Counted from the stretch's first letter, positions 9,016-18,048 are shown. The stretch: 64,000 nt of DNA from JASDSY01 sp041441465 (GCA_041441465.1 JASDSY010000026.1:186001-250000); one strand, 5' to 3'. Made by a program: numbers and translations. The notes: a model not told the origin generated them from the sequence alone.

Positions 9016-10293
9016 ATGGATTCCAGAAACAAAAAAAGATTTGAACAGTTTATCACGCCTACACTCGGTTGGGATTTTACATTTACAGTCGACAAAGGCG
9101 AAGGTTCTTACATATATAATGAATTCGGCAAAAAATACCTCGACTGGTCGTCAGGCACAGCTGTCAACATTACAGGACACAGACATCCAAGAATAATCGA
9201 AGCTGTAAAAAAACAATTAGATAAATTAGTAAACGCAGGCGGCGTTTATCAATATGACGCTCTTTTTGACGCATGTGAAAGGCTCGCCAAATGCACTCCT
9301 GAAGGAGTAAGCATGTTTTTCCCTTTAAACGGCGGTTCAGAAGCGGTCGAAGGCGCTATCAAAGCTGCAAAATTCGTAACGCAGAGACACGCAATTATTT
9401 CATATCGCGGCGCTTTTCACGGCAGAACAATGGGCTGCATGTCAGTAACGACATCGAATTCAAAATACGCTAAACACTACCAGCCGATCGCCGGTGTTTA
9501 TAAAGCTTTGTATCCTTATTGCTACCGCTGCCCTATCAATTTGAAAAAAGAAACATGCGGCATGGCTTGCTTTAAACACTTCGAAGCGATAACCAAATAC
9601 GAAGTTCCTAAAGACGACGTCGCTGCAGTTATAATCGAACCGGTACAGGGCGAAGGCGGATACGTAGTTCCACCTAAGGAATACATGCAGATGCTCCGTA
9701 AATGGTGCACAGACAACAACGTGCTTTTAATATTCGACGAAGTACAGTCCGGCGTCGCAAGAACCGCTAAATGGTTCGCGGCTCAGCACCACGAAGTATC
9801 ACCTGACCTTATGACAATTGCCAAAGGTATCGCTTCCGGCTTCCCGCTGTCATTTGTAGCCGGCACACCTGAAGTAATGAAAAAATGGTCATGCGGCGCG
9901 CACGGCACGACATTCGGCGGCAACCCAGTTTCATGCGCAGCTGCAGCAGCTACGATCGATCTTATAAACGAGGAAAAACTCCTTGAAAAAGCTACCAAAA
10001 ACTCAGCTATGGCTATGACAAGACTTAACGCCCTAAAAGATAAGTATGAATTTGTAGGCGACATCCGCGGCCTCGGTTATATGATGGCTATCGAGTTCAT
10101 CGGCAAAGATAAAACTCCGGACGGCGCTAGATGCGAAAAATTCCTCGCTAAATGCCTCGACATGGGTCTTTTAATGATCACATGCGGCGTTGACGGAAAC
10201 GTAGTAAGAATACTGCCTCCTATAACATCAACGGACAGCGAAATCGAAGAAGGCGTAAGCATAATGGAAAAAGCAGTTGCGGCAATAGCGTAA
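9016..10293 (+). CDS. Class III aminotransferase, 4-aminobutyrate/ornithine type
   Basis: A 425-residue cytoplasmic PLP enzyme that moves the terminal amino group of an omega-amino acid to 2-oxoglutarate or pyruvate. The cofactor-lysine segment TIAKGIASGFPLS places the PLP lysine at K270; DEVQSG (241-246) and the NGGSEAVEGAIKAAK phosphate-side motif are typical. It carries four cysteines in the pattern C-x2-C-x8-C-x3-C (169, 172, 181, 185), seen in a subset of 4-aminobutyrate aminotransferases and recalling the Fe-S cysteines of mammalian enzyme. Start is set by TGGAGG eight bases upstream. It precedes the COG2403 gene and argF, suggesting ornithine, lysine or 4-aminobutyrate breakdown. Substrate cannot be fixed from sequence; acetylornithine aminotransferase (argD) is the alternative. 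Confidence 0.85.
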   Translation: MDSRNKKRFEQFITPTLGWDFTFTVDKGEGSYIYNEFGKKYLDWSSGTAVNITGHRHPRIIEAVKKQLDKLVNAGGVYQYDALFDACERLAKCTPEGVSMFFPLNGGSEAVEGAIKAAKFVTQRHAIISYRGAFHGRTMGCMSVTTSNSKYAKHYQPIAGVYKALYPYCYRCPINLKKETCGMACFKHFEAITKYEVPKDDVAAVIIEPVQGEGGYVVPPKEYMQMLRKWCTDNNVLLIFDEVQSGVARTAKWFAAQHHEVSPDLMTIAKGIASGFPLSFVAGTPEVMKKWSCGAHGTTFGGNPVSCAAAAATIDLINEEKLLEKATKNSAMAMTRLNALKDKYEFVGDIRGLGYMMAIEFIGKDKTPDGARCEKFLAKCLDMGLLMITCGVDGNVVRILPPITSTDSEIEEGVSIMEKAVAAIA

Positions 10294-10302
10294 CATAAAT
10301 TA

Positions 10303-10339
10303 ATTGCAGGTGTAAACAACAATACACCTGCAATTTTAT
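10303..10339 (+). terminator. Terminator after the aminotransferase
   Basis: Stem ATTGCAGGTGT (10303-10313) with ACACCTGCAAT (10324-10334), then TTTTAT. Strong stem and short T-run. Confidence 0.7.
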
Positions 10340-10444
10340 AAAATATAAAACTAATATTAAATCTTAAAAAAACAAATAAAATTCAGTACCATAAAAAAAT
10401 AGACAAACAAGCAAATTTAAGGGTAAGAAAGGAATGATCATCAA

Positions 10445-11776
10445 ATGGCAAAAAGAAAAGTTCTAATCATGGGAGCAGCAGGTAGAGATTTCCACAATTT
10501 TAATGTATTTTTCAGAAACAATAACGACTACGAAGTAGTAGCATTCACTGCAACTCAGATTCCTGATATAGCCGGCCGCAAATATCCAAAAGAATTAGCC
10601 GGCAAAAACTATCCAAAGGGCATTCCGATATACGAAGAAAAAGACCTTGTAAAATTAATAAAAGAACTCAAAGTCGAAGTTGTAGTATTCGCATACTCAG
10701 ATGTTCCTCATGAAAGAGTTATGCATAACGCATCAATAGCTAATGCAGCAGGCGCAGATTTCATGCTGATGGGCGCAGACTCAACAATGATCAAATCCAC
10801 AAAACCAGTTATTTCAATATGCGCGGTACGCACAGGCTGCGGCAAATCACAGACAACAAGAAGGGTTGCAGAAATCCTTCTCTCAATGGGCAAGAAAGTC
10901 GTAGCAATCAGGCACCCAATGCCATACGGCGACCTTGTAAAACAGGAATGCATGCGTTTCGCTAAATATTCGGACCTCGACAAATACAAATGCACAATCG
11001 AGGAACGCGAAGAATTCGAACCGCATATAGCTAAAGGCATCGTCGTTTATTGCGGCGTTGACTACGAAACAATAATCAGAAATGCTGAAAAAGAAGCCGA
11101 CGTAATATTATGGGACGGCGGAAACAACGACTTCCCGTTCTACAAATCAGACTGTGAAATCGTTGTAGTCGATCCTTTAAGAGCAGGTCATGAAAATCAG
11201 TATCACCCTGGCGAAACGAACGTAAGAAGAGCCGATATCGTTGTTATAAATAAGATCGACTCAGCTGATATGGATTCTATCGATGAAGTTCGCCGTAACG
11301 TACGCGCAATGAATCCAAACGCTGTAATCGTCGAAGCTGCTTCACCGCTTATAGTCGATAATTACGAGTTAATCCGCGGAAAACGCGCTCTCGTTATCGA
11401 AGACGGCCCGACACTCACACACGGCGAAATGAAAATCGGCGCAGGTATCGTTGCGGCTATGAAATACGGCGCAGTCGAAACCGTAGACCCTCGCCCTTAC
11501 ACAGTTGGAACAATCACTGAAACATTCGAAAAATATCCTGAAATAGGCCTGTTACTTCCGGCTATGGGTTACTCGGACAAACAGGTAAAAGACCTAGAAG
11601 CCACAATCAAAAAGACGGACTGCGATGTAGTAATAATCGCTACACCGATCGATTTGAGAAAAATCGTAAAAATCAAACAGCCTGCAGTTCAGGTTGGATA
11701 TGAGCTTCAGGAAATCGGTTCGCCGAACCTCGAAACTCTTATCAAAAAACACCCAAAATTCGGCGGTAAAAAATAA
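10445..11776 (+). CDS. COG2403 P-loop NTPase, cyclic 2,3-diphosphoglycerate synthetase-like
   Basis: A 443-residue protein with a Rossmann-like N-terminus (KVLIMGAAGRDFHNFN, 5-20), a P-loop TGCGKSQTTRR at 130-140, an IRHPMPYGDL segment, an acidic DGGNND motif (224-229) and a GTPase-like NKID (269-272). This order matches the COG2403 family, whose characterised archaeal member makes cyclic 2,3-diphosphoglycerate, although most bacterial members have no proved reaction. It lies between an aminotransferase and ornithine carbamoyltransferase; I recall COG2403 genes beside ornithine carbamoyltransferase elsewhere but could not check it. The neighbours suggest a role in carbamoyl- or acyl-phosphate chemistry rather than osmolyte synthesis, which is inference. 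Family call good, reaction unknown. Confidence 0.8.
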   Translation: MAKRKVLIMGAAGRDFHNFNVFFRNNNDYEVVAFTATQIPDIAGRKYPKELAGKNYPKGIPIYEEKDLVKLIKELKVEVVVFAYSDVPHERVMHNASIANAAGADFMLMGADSTMIKSTKPVISICAVRTGCGKSQTTRRVAEILLSMGKKVVAIRHPMPYGDLVKQECMRFAKYSDLDKYKCTIEEREEFEPHIAKGIVVYCGVDYETIIRNAEKEADVILWDGGNNDFPFYKSDCEIVVVDPLRAGHENQYHPGETNVRRADIVVINKIDSADMDSIDEVRRNVRAMNPNAVIVEAASPLIVDNYELIRGKRALVIEDGPTLTHGEMKIGAGIVAAMKYGAVETVDPRPYTVGTITETFEKYPEIGLLLPAMGYSDKQVKDLEATIKKTDCDVVIIATPIDLRKIVKIKQPAVQVGYELQEIGSPNLETLIKKHPKFGGKK

Positions 11777-11799
11777 TATAATACTTTATTCCTAAAACC

Positions 11800-11842
11800 A
11801 AAGCCAGGCGTATAATTTTCTTAATAATTATGCCCTGGCTTT
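11800..11842 (+). terminator. Terminator after the COG2403 gene
   Basis: AAAGCCAGG (11800-11808) pairs with CCTGGCTTT (11834-11842), with further inner pairing GTATAATT/AATTATGC. A weak T-run follows (TAATTTTT). Confidence 0.65.
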
Positions 11843-11903
11843 AAAGTAATTTTTAATAAAAAAATAAACAAAAATTTTAAATTATATCAGGAGGAAACTT
11901 TTA

Positions 11904-12836
11904 ATGGCAGTAAATCTTAAAGGCAGAGACCTCTTATCAATGCTGGACCTTTCAACTGAAGAAATATATCAGGTTCTCGAAACGGCCGCTACTTTAAAAA
12001 TGAAAAAATACACAGGCGAAGAGCATCATCTTTTAAAAGGCAAAACTCTCGGCATGATTTTTGAAAAATCATCGACAAGAACAAGAGTTTCCTTTGAAAC
12101 AGGCATTTATCAGCTCGGAGGCTACGGCTTATTCTTAAGCTCAAACGATCTTCAGATCGGCCGCGGCGAGCCTGTCAGCGATACAGCCTCAGTTCTCTGC
12201 CGCTACCTTGACGGTATAATGGCACGCGTTTTCAAACACCAGACAGTAGTCGACCTCGCTAAATACAGCCGCGTTCCTGTTATAAACGGCCTTTGCGATT
12301 ACGAACACCCATGCCAGATACTCGCTGATTTCCAGACAATCATGGAAAAGAAACGCAAACTCGAAGGCCTGAAACTCACATACGTAGGCGACGGCAATAA
12401 CGTTTGCAACTCGCTTCTTTTCGGATGCGCGCTTGTCGGCATGAATATTTCCGTAGCTTCGCCTAAGGGCTACGAACCGGCAAAAGAAGTAGTTGCAAAA
12501 GCTGCTGAAATAGCTAAGAGATTCGGCTCAAAAGTCGAAGTCACAAACGACATCAAAAAAGGCACAAAAGACGCAGACGTTATTTACGCTGACGTATGGG
12601 CTTCAATGGGCCAGGAAAAAGAGAAACAGGACCGCGAAAAAGCATTCGCAGGCTGGCAGGTTAACGCTGAAACAGCGAAACCGGCTCACGACGATTATAT
12701 ATTCCTGCACTGCTTGCCGGCTCACCGCGGCGAAGAAGTTTCAGCGGAAGTAATCGACGGGCCACACTCGGTAATATACGATGAAGCTGAAAACAGACTT
12801 CACGCTCAAAAAGCTGTTATGGCTCTCTTAATGTAA
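11904..12836 (+). CDS. argF: Ornithine carbamoyltransferase
   Basis: A 310-residue enzyme that joins carbamoyl phosphate and ornithine to citrulline, or runs in reverse in the arginine deiminase pathway. The carbamoyl-phosphate loop STRTR (57-61), HPCQ (135-138), the ornithine-side SMG motif in DVWASMGQE (230-238) and HCLP (269-272) are all intact, and length is typical. An AGGAGG site lies nine bases before the ATG. There is no adjacent carbamoyl-phosphate synthase, argininosuccinate gene or arginine deiminase, so whether it is biosynthetic or catabolic is open. Its partner genes, the aminotransferase and the COG2403 protein, lean towards ornithine turnover. Confidence 0.95.
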   Translation: MAVNLKGRDLLSMLDLSTEEIYQVLETAATLKMKKYTGEEHHLLKGKTLGMIFEKSSTRTRVSFETGIYQLGGYGLFLSSNDLQIGRGEPVSDTASVLCRYLDGIMARVFKHQTVVDLAKYSRVPVINGLCDYEHPCQILADFQTIMEKKRKLEGLKLTYVGDGNNVCNSLLFGCALVGMNISVASPKGYEPAKEVVAKAAEIAKRFGSKVEVTNDIKKGTKDADVIYADVWASMGQEKEKQDREKAFAGWQVNAETAKPAHDDYIFLHCLPAHRGEEVSAEVIDGPHSVIYDEAENRLHAQKAVMALLM

Positions 12837-12884
12837 TTTTTTCTGGAAAATTAAAGAAACACTGATTTTAAGTTTATATATATA

Positions 12885-12928
12885 AAAAGGCTGCATGAAA
12901 AGAAATTTTTCAAAGCAGCCTTTTTTTT
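12885..12928 (+). terminator. Terminator after argF
   Basis: AAAAGGCTGC (12885-12894) pairs with GCAGCC plus T-run (12915-12928). Strong Rho-independent terminator. Confidence 0.85.
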
Positions 12929-13212
12929 ATATTTTAATGTTTTTATAATGCATCATTTATTGCTTAAAATTAAAAAAATTATAATGAAAGTCATTAAAAA
13001 CTTACAGCGTGATTAAAATGTATTTGAAGTTATTTTAGATATAACATTAATCAAGAATATAAATTTAGAAAATTTTAAAATAATTTATATAGGACAAAAA
13101 TTTAATATTTAGTCTTATAAAGAAAATTAAACTAAAACTGATTTTTATTTACAAAAGACAATATGTGTCTATGACAAAAACATATAAGTTATCAAGAACA
13201 GAGCAAATTTTC

Positions 13213-13241
13213 TTGACAATTTAACTAAAGTTAAGTATAAT
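13213..13241 (+). promoter_or_regulatory. Consensus promoter for ffh
   Basis: TTGACA (13213-13218), 17 bases, TATAAT (13236-13241), a perfect sigma-70-type promoter. Transcription should begin near 13248, giving a leader of about 33 bases. Confidence 0.85.
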
Positions 13242-13280
13242 TTAATGCTAATATTTTAAAATAAATTATACGGAGAGAAT

Positions 13281-14618
13281 ATGTTTCAAACGCTTACGGA
13301 CAAACTCCAGAAAGTTTTCAGCTCGCTTCGCGGCATGGGAAAGCTTACGGAACAGAACATACAGGACGCCCTTAAGGAAGTAAAACTCGCACTTTTAGAA
13401 GCCGACGTACACTTCAAGGTCGTCAAATCATTCATTGAAATGGTGAAAACACGCGCTGTCGGCCAGGAAGTAATGAATTCGCTGACGCCGGCGCAGCAGG
13501 TCGTAAAAATAGTACACGATTCGCTTATGGAAATACTCGGAACCGAAGCAAAAATAATACTCGGCGGCAAATCGCCGCATATGATACTCGTATGCGGTTT
13601 GCAGGGTTCCGGTAAGACGACATCGTGCGGCAAACTCGCGCTGCATCTTCGCAAAAAAGGACATAAACCATTGCTCGCGGCATGCGATATATACAGGCCG
13701 GCCGCAATAAAGCAGCTCGAAGTGATAGGCGCGCAATTGAATATACCAGTATTTGCTATGGGTAACCAGGTAAATCCGGTCGATATAATTAAGAACGCAC
13801 GGGAGAAAGCCATAAATGATGCCTGCGACATTGTAATAATAGACACGGCTGGACGTCTGCATATTGATGAAGAACTGATGAAAGAACTCAAAAATATAGA
13901 AGCCGAAGCCAAACCTGAGGAAATTTTTCTTGTGGTTGACGCAATGACCGGTCAGGACGCCGTAAATATGTCAAAACAATTTAACGAAGCATTACCGATA
14001 ACCGGCTTTATAATGACCAAATTAGACGGCGACACACGCGGAGGCGCTGCTTTATCGATAAGGCACGTTACCGGCAAGCCTATAAAATTGATGGGTCTTG
14101 GCGAAAAAATGGACGCCCTCGAAACATTTCATCCCGACAGGCTCGCTTCAAGAATACTCGGCATGGGCGATATACTTTCGCTTATCGAAAAAGCGCAGTC
14201 GAATATGGACCTGGAGAAAGTAAAAGAGCTCGAAAAAAGCATGCGCGAAGAAAATTTTTCGTTCGAGGACTTTTTGAGCCAGATAGAACAGGTTCAGAAA
14301 ATGGGGCCGCTCGATCAGCTTCTTGGAATGATTCCGGGCTTTTCATCGATGCCGCAGATAAAAGACATTAAAATAGACGAAAAAGAAATCGAACATATAA
14401 AAGCTATAATACGTTCTATGACAAAACGCGAAAGGAAAATGCCTTCGATAATAGACGGCTCGAGGCGCAAACGAATAGCGTTCGGTTCCGGTACGAGCGT
14501 ACAGGACGTGAACAAACTGCTGAAACAATTTGATCAGGCGCGCAAAATGATGAAGCAGATGAATAAAATGACAGGCATGCTGGGCAGACTTGGCGGCAAA
14601 ATGCCATTTTTTAAATAA
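13281..14618 (+). CDS. ffh: Signal recognition particle GTPase Ffh (SRP54)
   Basis: A 445-residue SRP54: binds signal sequences on ribosomes and delivers them to FtsY at the membrane. It has the helical N domain (about 1-90), the G domain with P-loop GLQGSGKTTSCGKL, DTAGR, TKLDGDTRGG and the GLGEKMDALETFHPDR closing segment, and a methionine-rich M domain (about 300-445; MMKQMNKMTGMLGRLGGKM) for signal-peptide and 4.5S RNA binding. The ATG is set by GGAGAG seven bases upstream. It has its own consensus promoter, and rpsP behind it has another, so the cluster is read from at least two start points. Confidence 0.97.
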   Translation: MFQTLTDKLQKVFSSLRGMGKLTEQNIQDALKEVKLALLEADVHFKVVKSFIEMVKTRAVGQEVMNSLTPAQQVVKIVHDSLMEILGTEAKIILGGKSPHMILVCGLQGSGKTTSCGKLALHLRKKGHKPLLAACDIYRPAAIKQLEVIGAQLNIPVFAMGNQVNPVDIIKNAREKAINDACDIVIIDTAGRLHIDEELMKELKNIEAEAKPEEIFLVVDAMTGQDAVNMSKQFNEALPITGFIMTKLDGDTRGGAALSIRHVTGKPIKLMGLGEKMDALETFHPDRLASRILGMGDILSLIEKAQSNMDLEKVKELEKSMREENFSFEDFLSQIEQVQKMGPLDQLLGMIPGFSSMPQIKDIKIDEKEIEHIKAIIRSMTKRERKMPSIIDGSRRKRIAFGSGTSVQDVNKLLKQFDQARKMMKQMNKMTGMLGRLGGKMPFFK

Positions 14619-14686
14619 AAAAGTTTAATCGGCAATTCATTAAGTACGAACTATAACGCAATTTTTAGTTTATTTTTATAAAGATA

Positions 14687-14715
14687 TTGATTTTTTGAAA
14701 TAAAACTGTTATAAT
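14687..14715 (+). promoter_or_regulatory. Promoter for the rpsP operon
   Basis: TTGATT (14687-14692), 17-base spacer, TATAAT (14710-14715), 67 bases before rpsP. Confidence 0.65.
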
Positions 14716-14782
14716 TTAGTGATTAATTTCCTTTTATAAAAAGGTTAAATATTTATTATATAAAATCTCAGGAGGTGAACTA

Positions 14783-15088
14783 ATGGTAATTTTAAGGCTT
14801 AAAAGAACTGGCGCGCACAAAAATCCGAGCTACAGAATCGTCGCAACCGATTCAAGAAACCGCCGCGACGGCAAGTTTATTGAAGAATTAGGCTATTACA
14901 ATCCTTTGACAAAACCGCATACAATAAACGTCGACCAGGAAAATTTCGTAAAATGGCTCAGAAACGGCGCACAGATGTCTGACACGATAAAGACTCTTGT
15001 AAGACCGCTTGGAATTCTCAAAGCTTTTCACGAAGAAAAAGTAAAAGCTACTCATGAGAGAAAAGCAAAAACACAGGTCAGCAAATAA
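14783..15088 (+). CDS. rpsP: 30S ribosomal protein S16
   Basis: A 101-residue S16, which binds 16S rRNA and stabilises early 30S assembly. The canonical opening MVILRLKRTGAHKNPSYRIV and the mid-segment FIEELGYYNPL are intact, with a short basic tail (KATHERKAKTQVSK). AGGAGGTGA lies seven bases before the ATG, the strongest ribosome site in the window. It leads the rpsP-khpA-rimM-trmD-rplS set. A 199-base gap before khpA is longer than usual for this operon. Confidence 0.97.
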   Translation: MVILRLKRTGAHKNPSYRIVATDSRNRRDGKFIEELGYYNPLTKPHTINVDQENFVKWLRNGAQMSDTIKTLVRPLGILKAFHEEKVKATHERKAKTQVSK

Positions 15089-15287
15089 TTTATAAAATAT
15101 TTTAACGTAATTAAAATATTTGTATATGCTCGATCAATCACTTGATTTAGCAACTGATTCAATACCTGCAATTTTAAAGCCTTACGGTTTTTAAATTGTG
15201 GGTATTTTAATCAAATCAGGTGTTAAGTGTAATAATCTACCCGCAAACGTCGTTTATAACGCTAATAACAAACTTAGTGGAGGCACA

Positions 15288-15518
15288 ATGAAAGATTTAA
15301 TCCATCTGATAATAAAATCGCTTGTCGATAAAACCGACCAGATTGAAATCAAAGAAATTTCAGGTGAAAAAACGCTTATGTACGAAGTGAAAGTAGCTAC
15401 CGAAGATGTAGGCAAAATAATAGGCAAACACGGCAGAACGATTAACGCCATCAGAACGATCTTAAGATCTTCGATGACGAAAGATAACAAAAAAGTCATG
15501 CTCGAAGTTTTGCAGTAA
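15288..15518 (+). CDS. khpA: KH-domain RNA-binding protein KhpA
   Basis: A 76-residue single-KH-domain protein, the KhpA/YlqC family, which binds many RNAs and partners KhpB (Jag) in Gram-positive bacteria. The KH signature VGKIIGKHGRTINAIRTIL is complete. The frame is open from 15198, but the ATG at 15288 has a GTGGAGG site six bases upstream, and the extra 30 N-terminal residues have no family match, so I start there. It stands in its usual place between rpsP and rimM and ends one base before the rimM start, so translation is likely coupled. Confidence 0.92.
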   Translation: MKDLIHLIIKSLVDKTDQIEIKEISGEKTLMYEVKVATEDVGKIIGKHGRTINAIRTILRSSMTKDNKKVMLEVLQ

Positions 15519-15519
15519 A

Positions 15520-16125
15520 GTGACAGCGATGAATTCAAATAAAAATCAAGATTTCGAAAAAAAAAATATTGACGCCGCATTAACCGACAGCGCTTCAAAA
15601 GCCGGAAAAAGACCGGAATATGTAGCCATCGGCAAGATAATCAAGCCGCACGGCATAGCCGGCGAGTTTAAAGTGACGCCATTTTCGCAAAATGTCGAAC
15701 ACAGGTTCAGAAAATTGCAAAGCTTTTATTTGATAAGAAATGATGGTGACACGCCGGTTTTACACACCGTTACATCGGTTAAAATAACGCCGCGTTATGT
15801 CATATTGGGTTCGGACAAAATAAAGCTCGAGGACCTTGACCGTCTCCGCGATTGTTATATTTATATAAAAAGTGAAGAGCTCGAGGAACTTTCTGACGGC
15901 AATTTTTATTCATTCGAGCTTATAAATATGCGCGCCGTCGATACCAACGGCAATGAACTCGGATTCGTTTCGGACATACTTGAAGGCATAGGAAACGATA
16001 TAATCGAGCTGACCGTTACCGCCAGCGGCCAAAAGGCTATGATACCGTTCGTCAAGGCGTTCATCAGCAATGTTGACGTCGCCGGCAAGACAATAACGAT
16101 CAATGTCATGGAGGGGCTTTTATAA
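15520..16125 (+). CDS. rimM: 16S rRNA processing protein RimM
   Basis: RimM helps the 30S head mature and binds S19. The conserved opening YVAIGKIIKPHGIAGEFKV lies near residues 34-52, followed by the PRC-barrel half with LEDLDRLRDCYIYI and GNELGFVSDILEGIGNDIIEL. The first 30 residues (Asn-, Lys-, Asp- and Ser-rich) are an extension not seen in typical RimM. The start could be GTG at 15520, just after the khpA stop, or ATG at 15529; neither has a good ribosome site, fitting coupled translation. Its last codons overlap the predicted trmD start by four bases. Confidence 0.93.
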   Translation: MTAMNSNKNQDFEKKNIDAALTDSASKAGKRPEYVAIGKIIKPHGIAGEFKVTPFSQNVEHRFRKLQSFYLIRNDGDTPVLHTVTSVKITPRYVILGSDKIKLEDLDRLRDCYIYIKSEELEELSDGNFYSFELINMRAVDTNGNELGFVSDILEGIGNDIIELTVTASGQKAMIPFVKAFISNVDVAGKTITINVMEGLL

Positions 16126-16877
16126 ATTTTTCGATAATTACTTTATTTCCGGATTTTTTCGAAAGTCCTTTCAACACCAGCATCATTTCAAGAGCGCGTA
16201 AAAACGCTCTCGTTAATTTTGAATTTATCAACTTGCGCGATTTTACAGAAGACCGGCACCGTACGACAGACGATTATCCTTACGGCGGCGGCTGCGGAAT
16301 GGTAATGAAGCCGGAACCGATATATCTGGCGCTTGAAAAAGTAAAAAACGACCATAAGGGTAAAAAAACAGCTACGATATATCTTACGCCACAGGGAGAA
16401 TTATTGAAGCAAAAAAGAGTCGACTCGCTGCTGGAATATGATAATCTTGTTCTTTTTTGCGGTCATTACGAGGATATAGACTACCGGGCGCGGAAACTGT
16501 TTGATTATGAAATATCGATAGGTGATTACGTATTGTCCGGCGGCGAACCCGCAGCAGTGGTTCTTGTAGACGCCGTTACGCGCAAAATCCCCGGCGCACT
16601 CGGCAATCCCGAATCATCGGCAGCCGACTCATTCTCGGCTGCGGAAAATTTGTTTGATTGCCCGCATTTTACGAGGCCTCCCGTCTGGCGCGGAAAGCAC
16701 GTACCTGACGTACTGCTTTCCGGCGAACATAAAGGAATCAATATTTACAGGCGCGCGAAGGCAATTTTAAACACGCTGAAAGTAAGGCCGGACCTTCTGA
16801 GATTAAGCGATTTAAATAAAGAAGACTATAAAATATTAAAGGAATACTTCAAGCATTATCATTGTTATGACGAGTAA
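16122..16877 (+). CDS. trmD: tRNA (guanine-N1)-methyltransferase TrmD, probable AUA start
   Basis: TrmD methylates G37 of tRNAs to prevent frameshifts, using a knotted SPOUT fold. The product has DDYPYGGGCGMVMKPEPI, the knot motif YVLSGGEPAAVVLVDAVTRK, and the C-terminal RPPVWRG. The first canonical start codon in frame is TTG at 16233, which would remove the conserved N-terminus. Upstream of it the frame encodes SIITLFPDFFESPFNTSII and FINLRDF, exactly the family's beginning. That frame contains no ATG, GTG or TTG back to a stop at 16074. The likely start is AUA at 16122, five bases after a GGAGGGG site, which gives a 251-residue TrmD of normal length. The start overlaps the rimM stop. Confidence 0.9.
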   Translation: MNFSIITLFPDFFESPFNTSIISRARKNALVNFEFINLRDFTEDRHRTTDDYPYGGGCGMVMKPEPIYLALEKVKNDHKGKKTATIYLTPQGELLKQKRVDSLLEYDNLVLFCGHYEDIDYRARKLFDYEISIGDYVLSGGEPAAVVLVDAVTRKIPGALGNPESSAADSFSAAENLFDCPHFTRPPVWRGKHVPDVLLSGEHKGINIYRRAKAILNTLKVRPDLLRLSDLNKEDYKILKEYFKHYHCYDE

Positions 16878-16913
16878 GCAAATAAACGGCAAAGGATTTT
16901 TGAATTTTTATTT

Positions 16914-17561
16914 ATGTTGACAAGCGAAAGAAAAAAAATGGAAAAGGAAGAGTTTTTAAAAGGCAGACTTTATGCCGGACTTGTCCATTATCCGATCAAA
17001 GGCAAAGATGGAAACATCACTCAGACATCAATAACTAACCTTGACGTCCATGATATTGCGCGTACATCAAGAACATATGATCTCGGCGGATATTACCTGA
17101 TCTCGCCGCCGCCCTGCCAGTACGAGCTTTTGAATAAAATTTTAAGACATTGGTCCGAGGGATTTGGCGCCGATTATAATAAAGACCGCAAGGATGCTTT
17201 AAGCATAGTAAGTATCGCCGAAAGCATAGAAGCGGCCAAGGAATCGATAAAAAAACAAACCGGGCGTGATTTGAAGGTCATAGTAACCGATGCGCACTCG
17301 CACCCAAATAATCCCAGAAATATCTCTTGCAATTTACTAAAAAGTATGTTAAAATCTTATGATATTAATTTCTTATTGCTTTTTGGCACGGGCTGGGGGC
17401 TATCGGACGCGGTAATAGAGCGGGCCGATTTCATTCTTGAGCCTGTCAGGGCGCTCGTTAACCATAATTACAACCATCTTTCGGTAAGAGGCGCCGCGGC
17501 TATAATAATTGACAGGATTATCGGCGAGAGCAATTTTGAATGGGCCAGAAACAAGCATTAA
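16914..17561 (+). CDS. SPOUT-like RNA methyltransferase (PF09936 type)
   Basis: A 215-residue protein of the Methyltrans_RNA group, whose structural member is from Thermotoga and which is commonly found between trmD and rplS, exactly as here. The opening LYAGLVHYPIKGKDGNITQTS, the DLGGYYLISPP segment and the C-terminal GTGWGLSDAVIERADFILEP with LSVRGAAAIIIDRI (knot and cofactor loop) fit a SAM-binding SPOUT fold. The RNA target has not been established to my knowledge. The ATG at 16914 or an in-frame ATG at 16938 could be used; neither has an outstanding ribosome site. It is 36 bases after trmD. Confidence 0.85.
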   Translation: MLTSERKKMEKEEFLKGRLYAGLVHYPIKGKDGNITQTSITNLDVHDIARTSRTYDLGGYYLISPPPCQYELLNKILRHWSEGFGADYNKDRKDALSIVSIAESIEAAKESIKKQTGRDLKVIVTDAHSHPNNPRNISCNLLKSMLKSYDINFLLLFGTGWGLSDAVIERADFILEPVRALVNHNYNHLSVRGAAAIIIDRIIGESNFEWARNKH

Positions 17562-17642
17562 TAAGCTAAAACGATTAACGGTCTCCGACCGGCAAATAAT
17601 ATAAAAATCAAAAAAAATATATAAGTTCAGGAGGAGTTTAAA

Positions 17643-18029
17643 ATGCAAGAATTAATCAGAGCAATCGACAACACTTACATTAAAAAAGACACGCCTTACT
17701 TCGTATCAGGCGATACAGTACGCGTTGACGTTCGTATCATCGAAGACGACAGCGAAAGAATACAGGCGTTCGAAGGTGTTGTAATATCACGTAAAAATTC
17801 AGGCGTCAACGAAACATTTACAGTAAGAAAAGTTTCTTACGGCACCGGAATCGAAAGAACATTTTTCCTTAACTCACCGATAATCGGTAAAATCGCGATA
17901 TTAAAACGCGGTAAAGTCAGACGCGCAAAACTTTATTATTTGCGTGAAAAATTCGGTAAATCGGCAAGAATCCAGGAACGTAAGCCGATAACGAACCAGA
18001 CAAAACAAACCGCTGAAAACGCTGAATAA
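17643..18029 (+). CDS. rplS: 50S ribosomal protein L19
   Basis: A 128-residue L19, at the 30S-50S interface. Family motifs include [45 protein letters not shown] (shared core) and [18 protein letters not shown] at the end. AGGAGG lies eight bases before the ATG. It closes the translation block, and a hairpin with T-run follows the stop. Confidence 0.97.
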   Translation: MQELIRAIDNTYIKKDTPYFVSGDTVRVDVRIIEDDSERIQAFEGVVISRKNSGVNETFTVRKVSYGTGIERTFFLNSPIIGKIAILKRGKVRRAKLYYLREKFGKSARIQERKPITNQTKQTAENAE

Positions 18030-18048
18030 TTTTTATACGTTATTTAAT

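Larger units (their letters stand above)
12837..13280. other. 444-bp intergenic region before ffh
   Basis: Contains the argF terminator and, at its end, the ffh promoter. The roughly 280 bases between are AT-rich with no coding frame or structured RNA I can support. Confidence 0.6.

Noticed and set aside
13286..13912. 208-residue open frame antisense to ffh
   Set aside because: Shadow of the ffh coding sequence; no ribosome site or promoter and low-complexity composition.
15198..15287. N-terminal extension of KhpA
   Set aside because: No family match, and GTGGAGG lies directly before the ATG at 15288.
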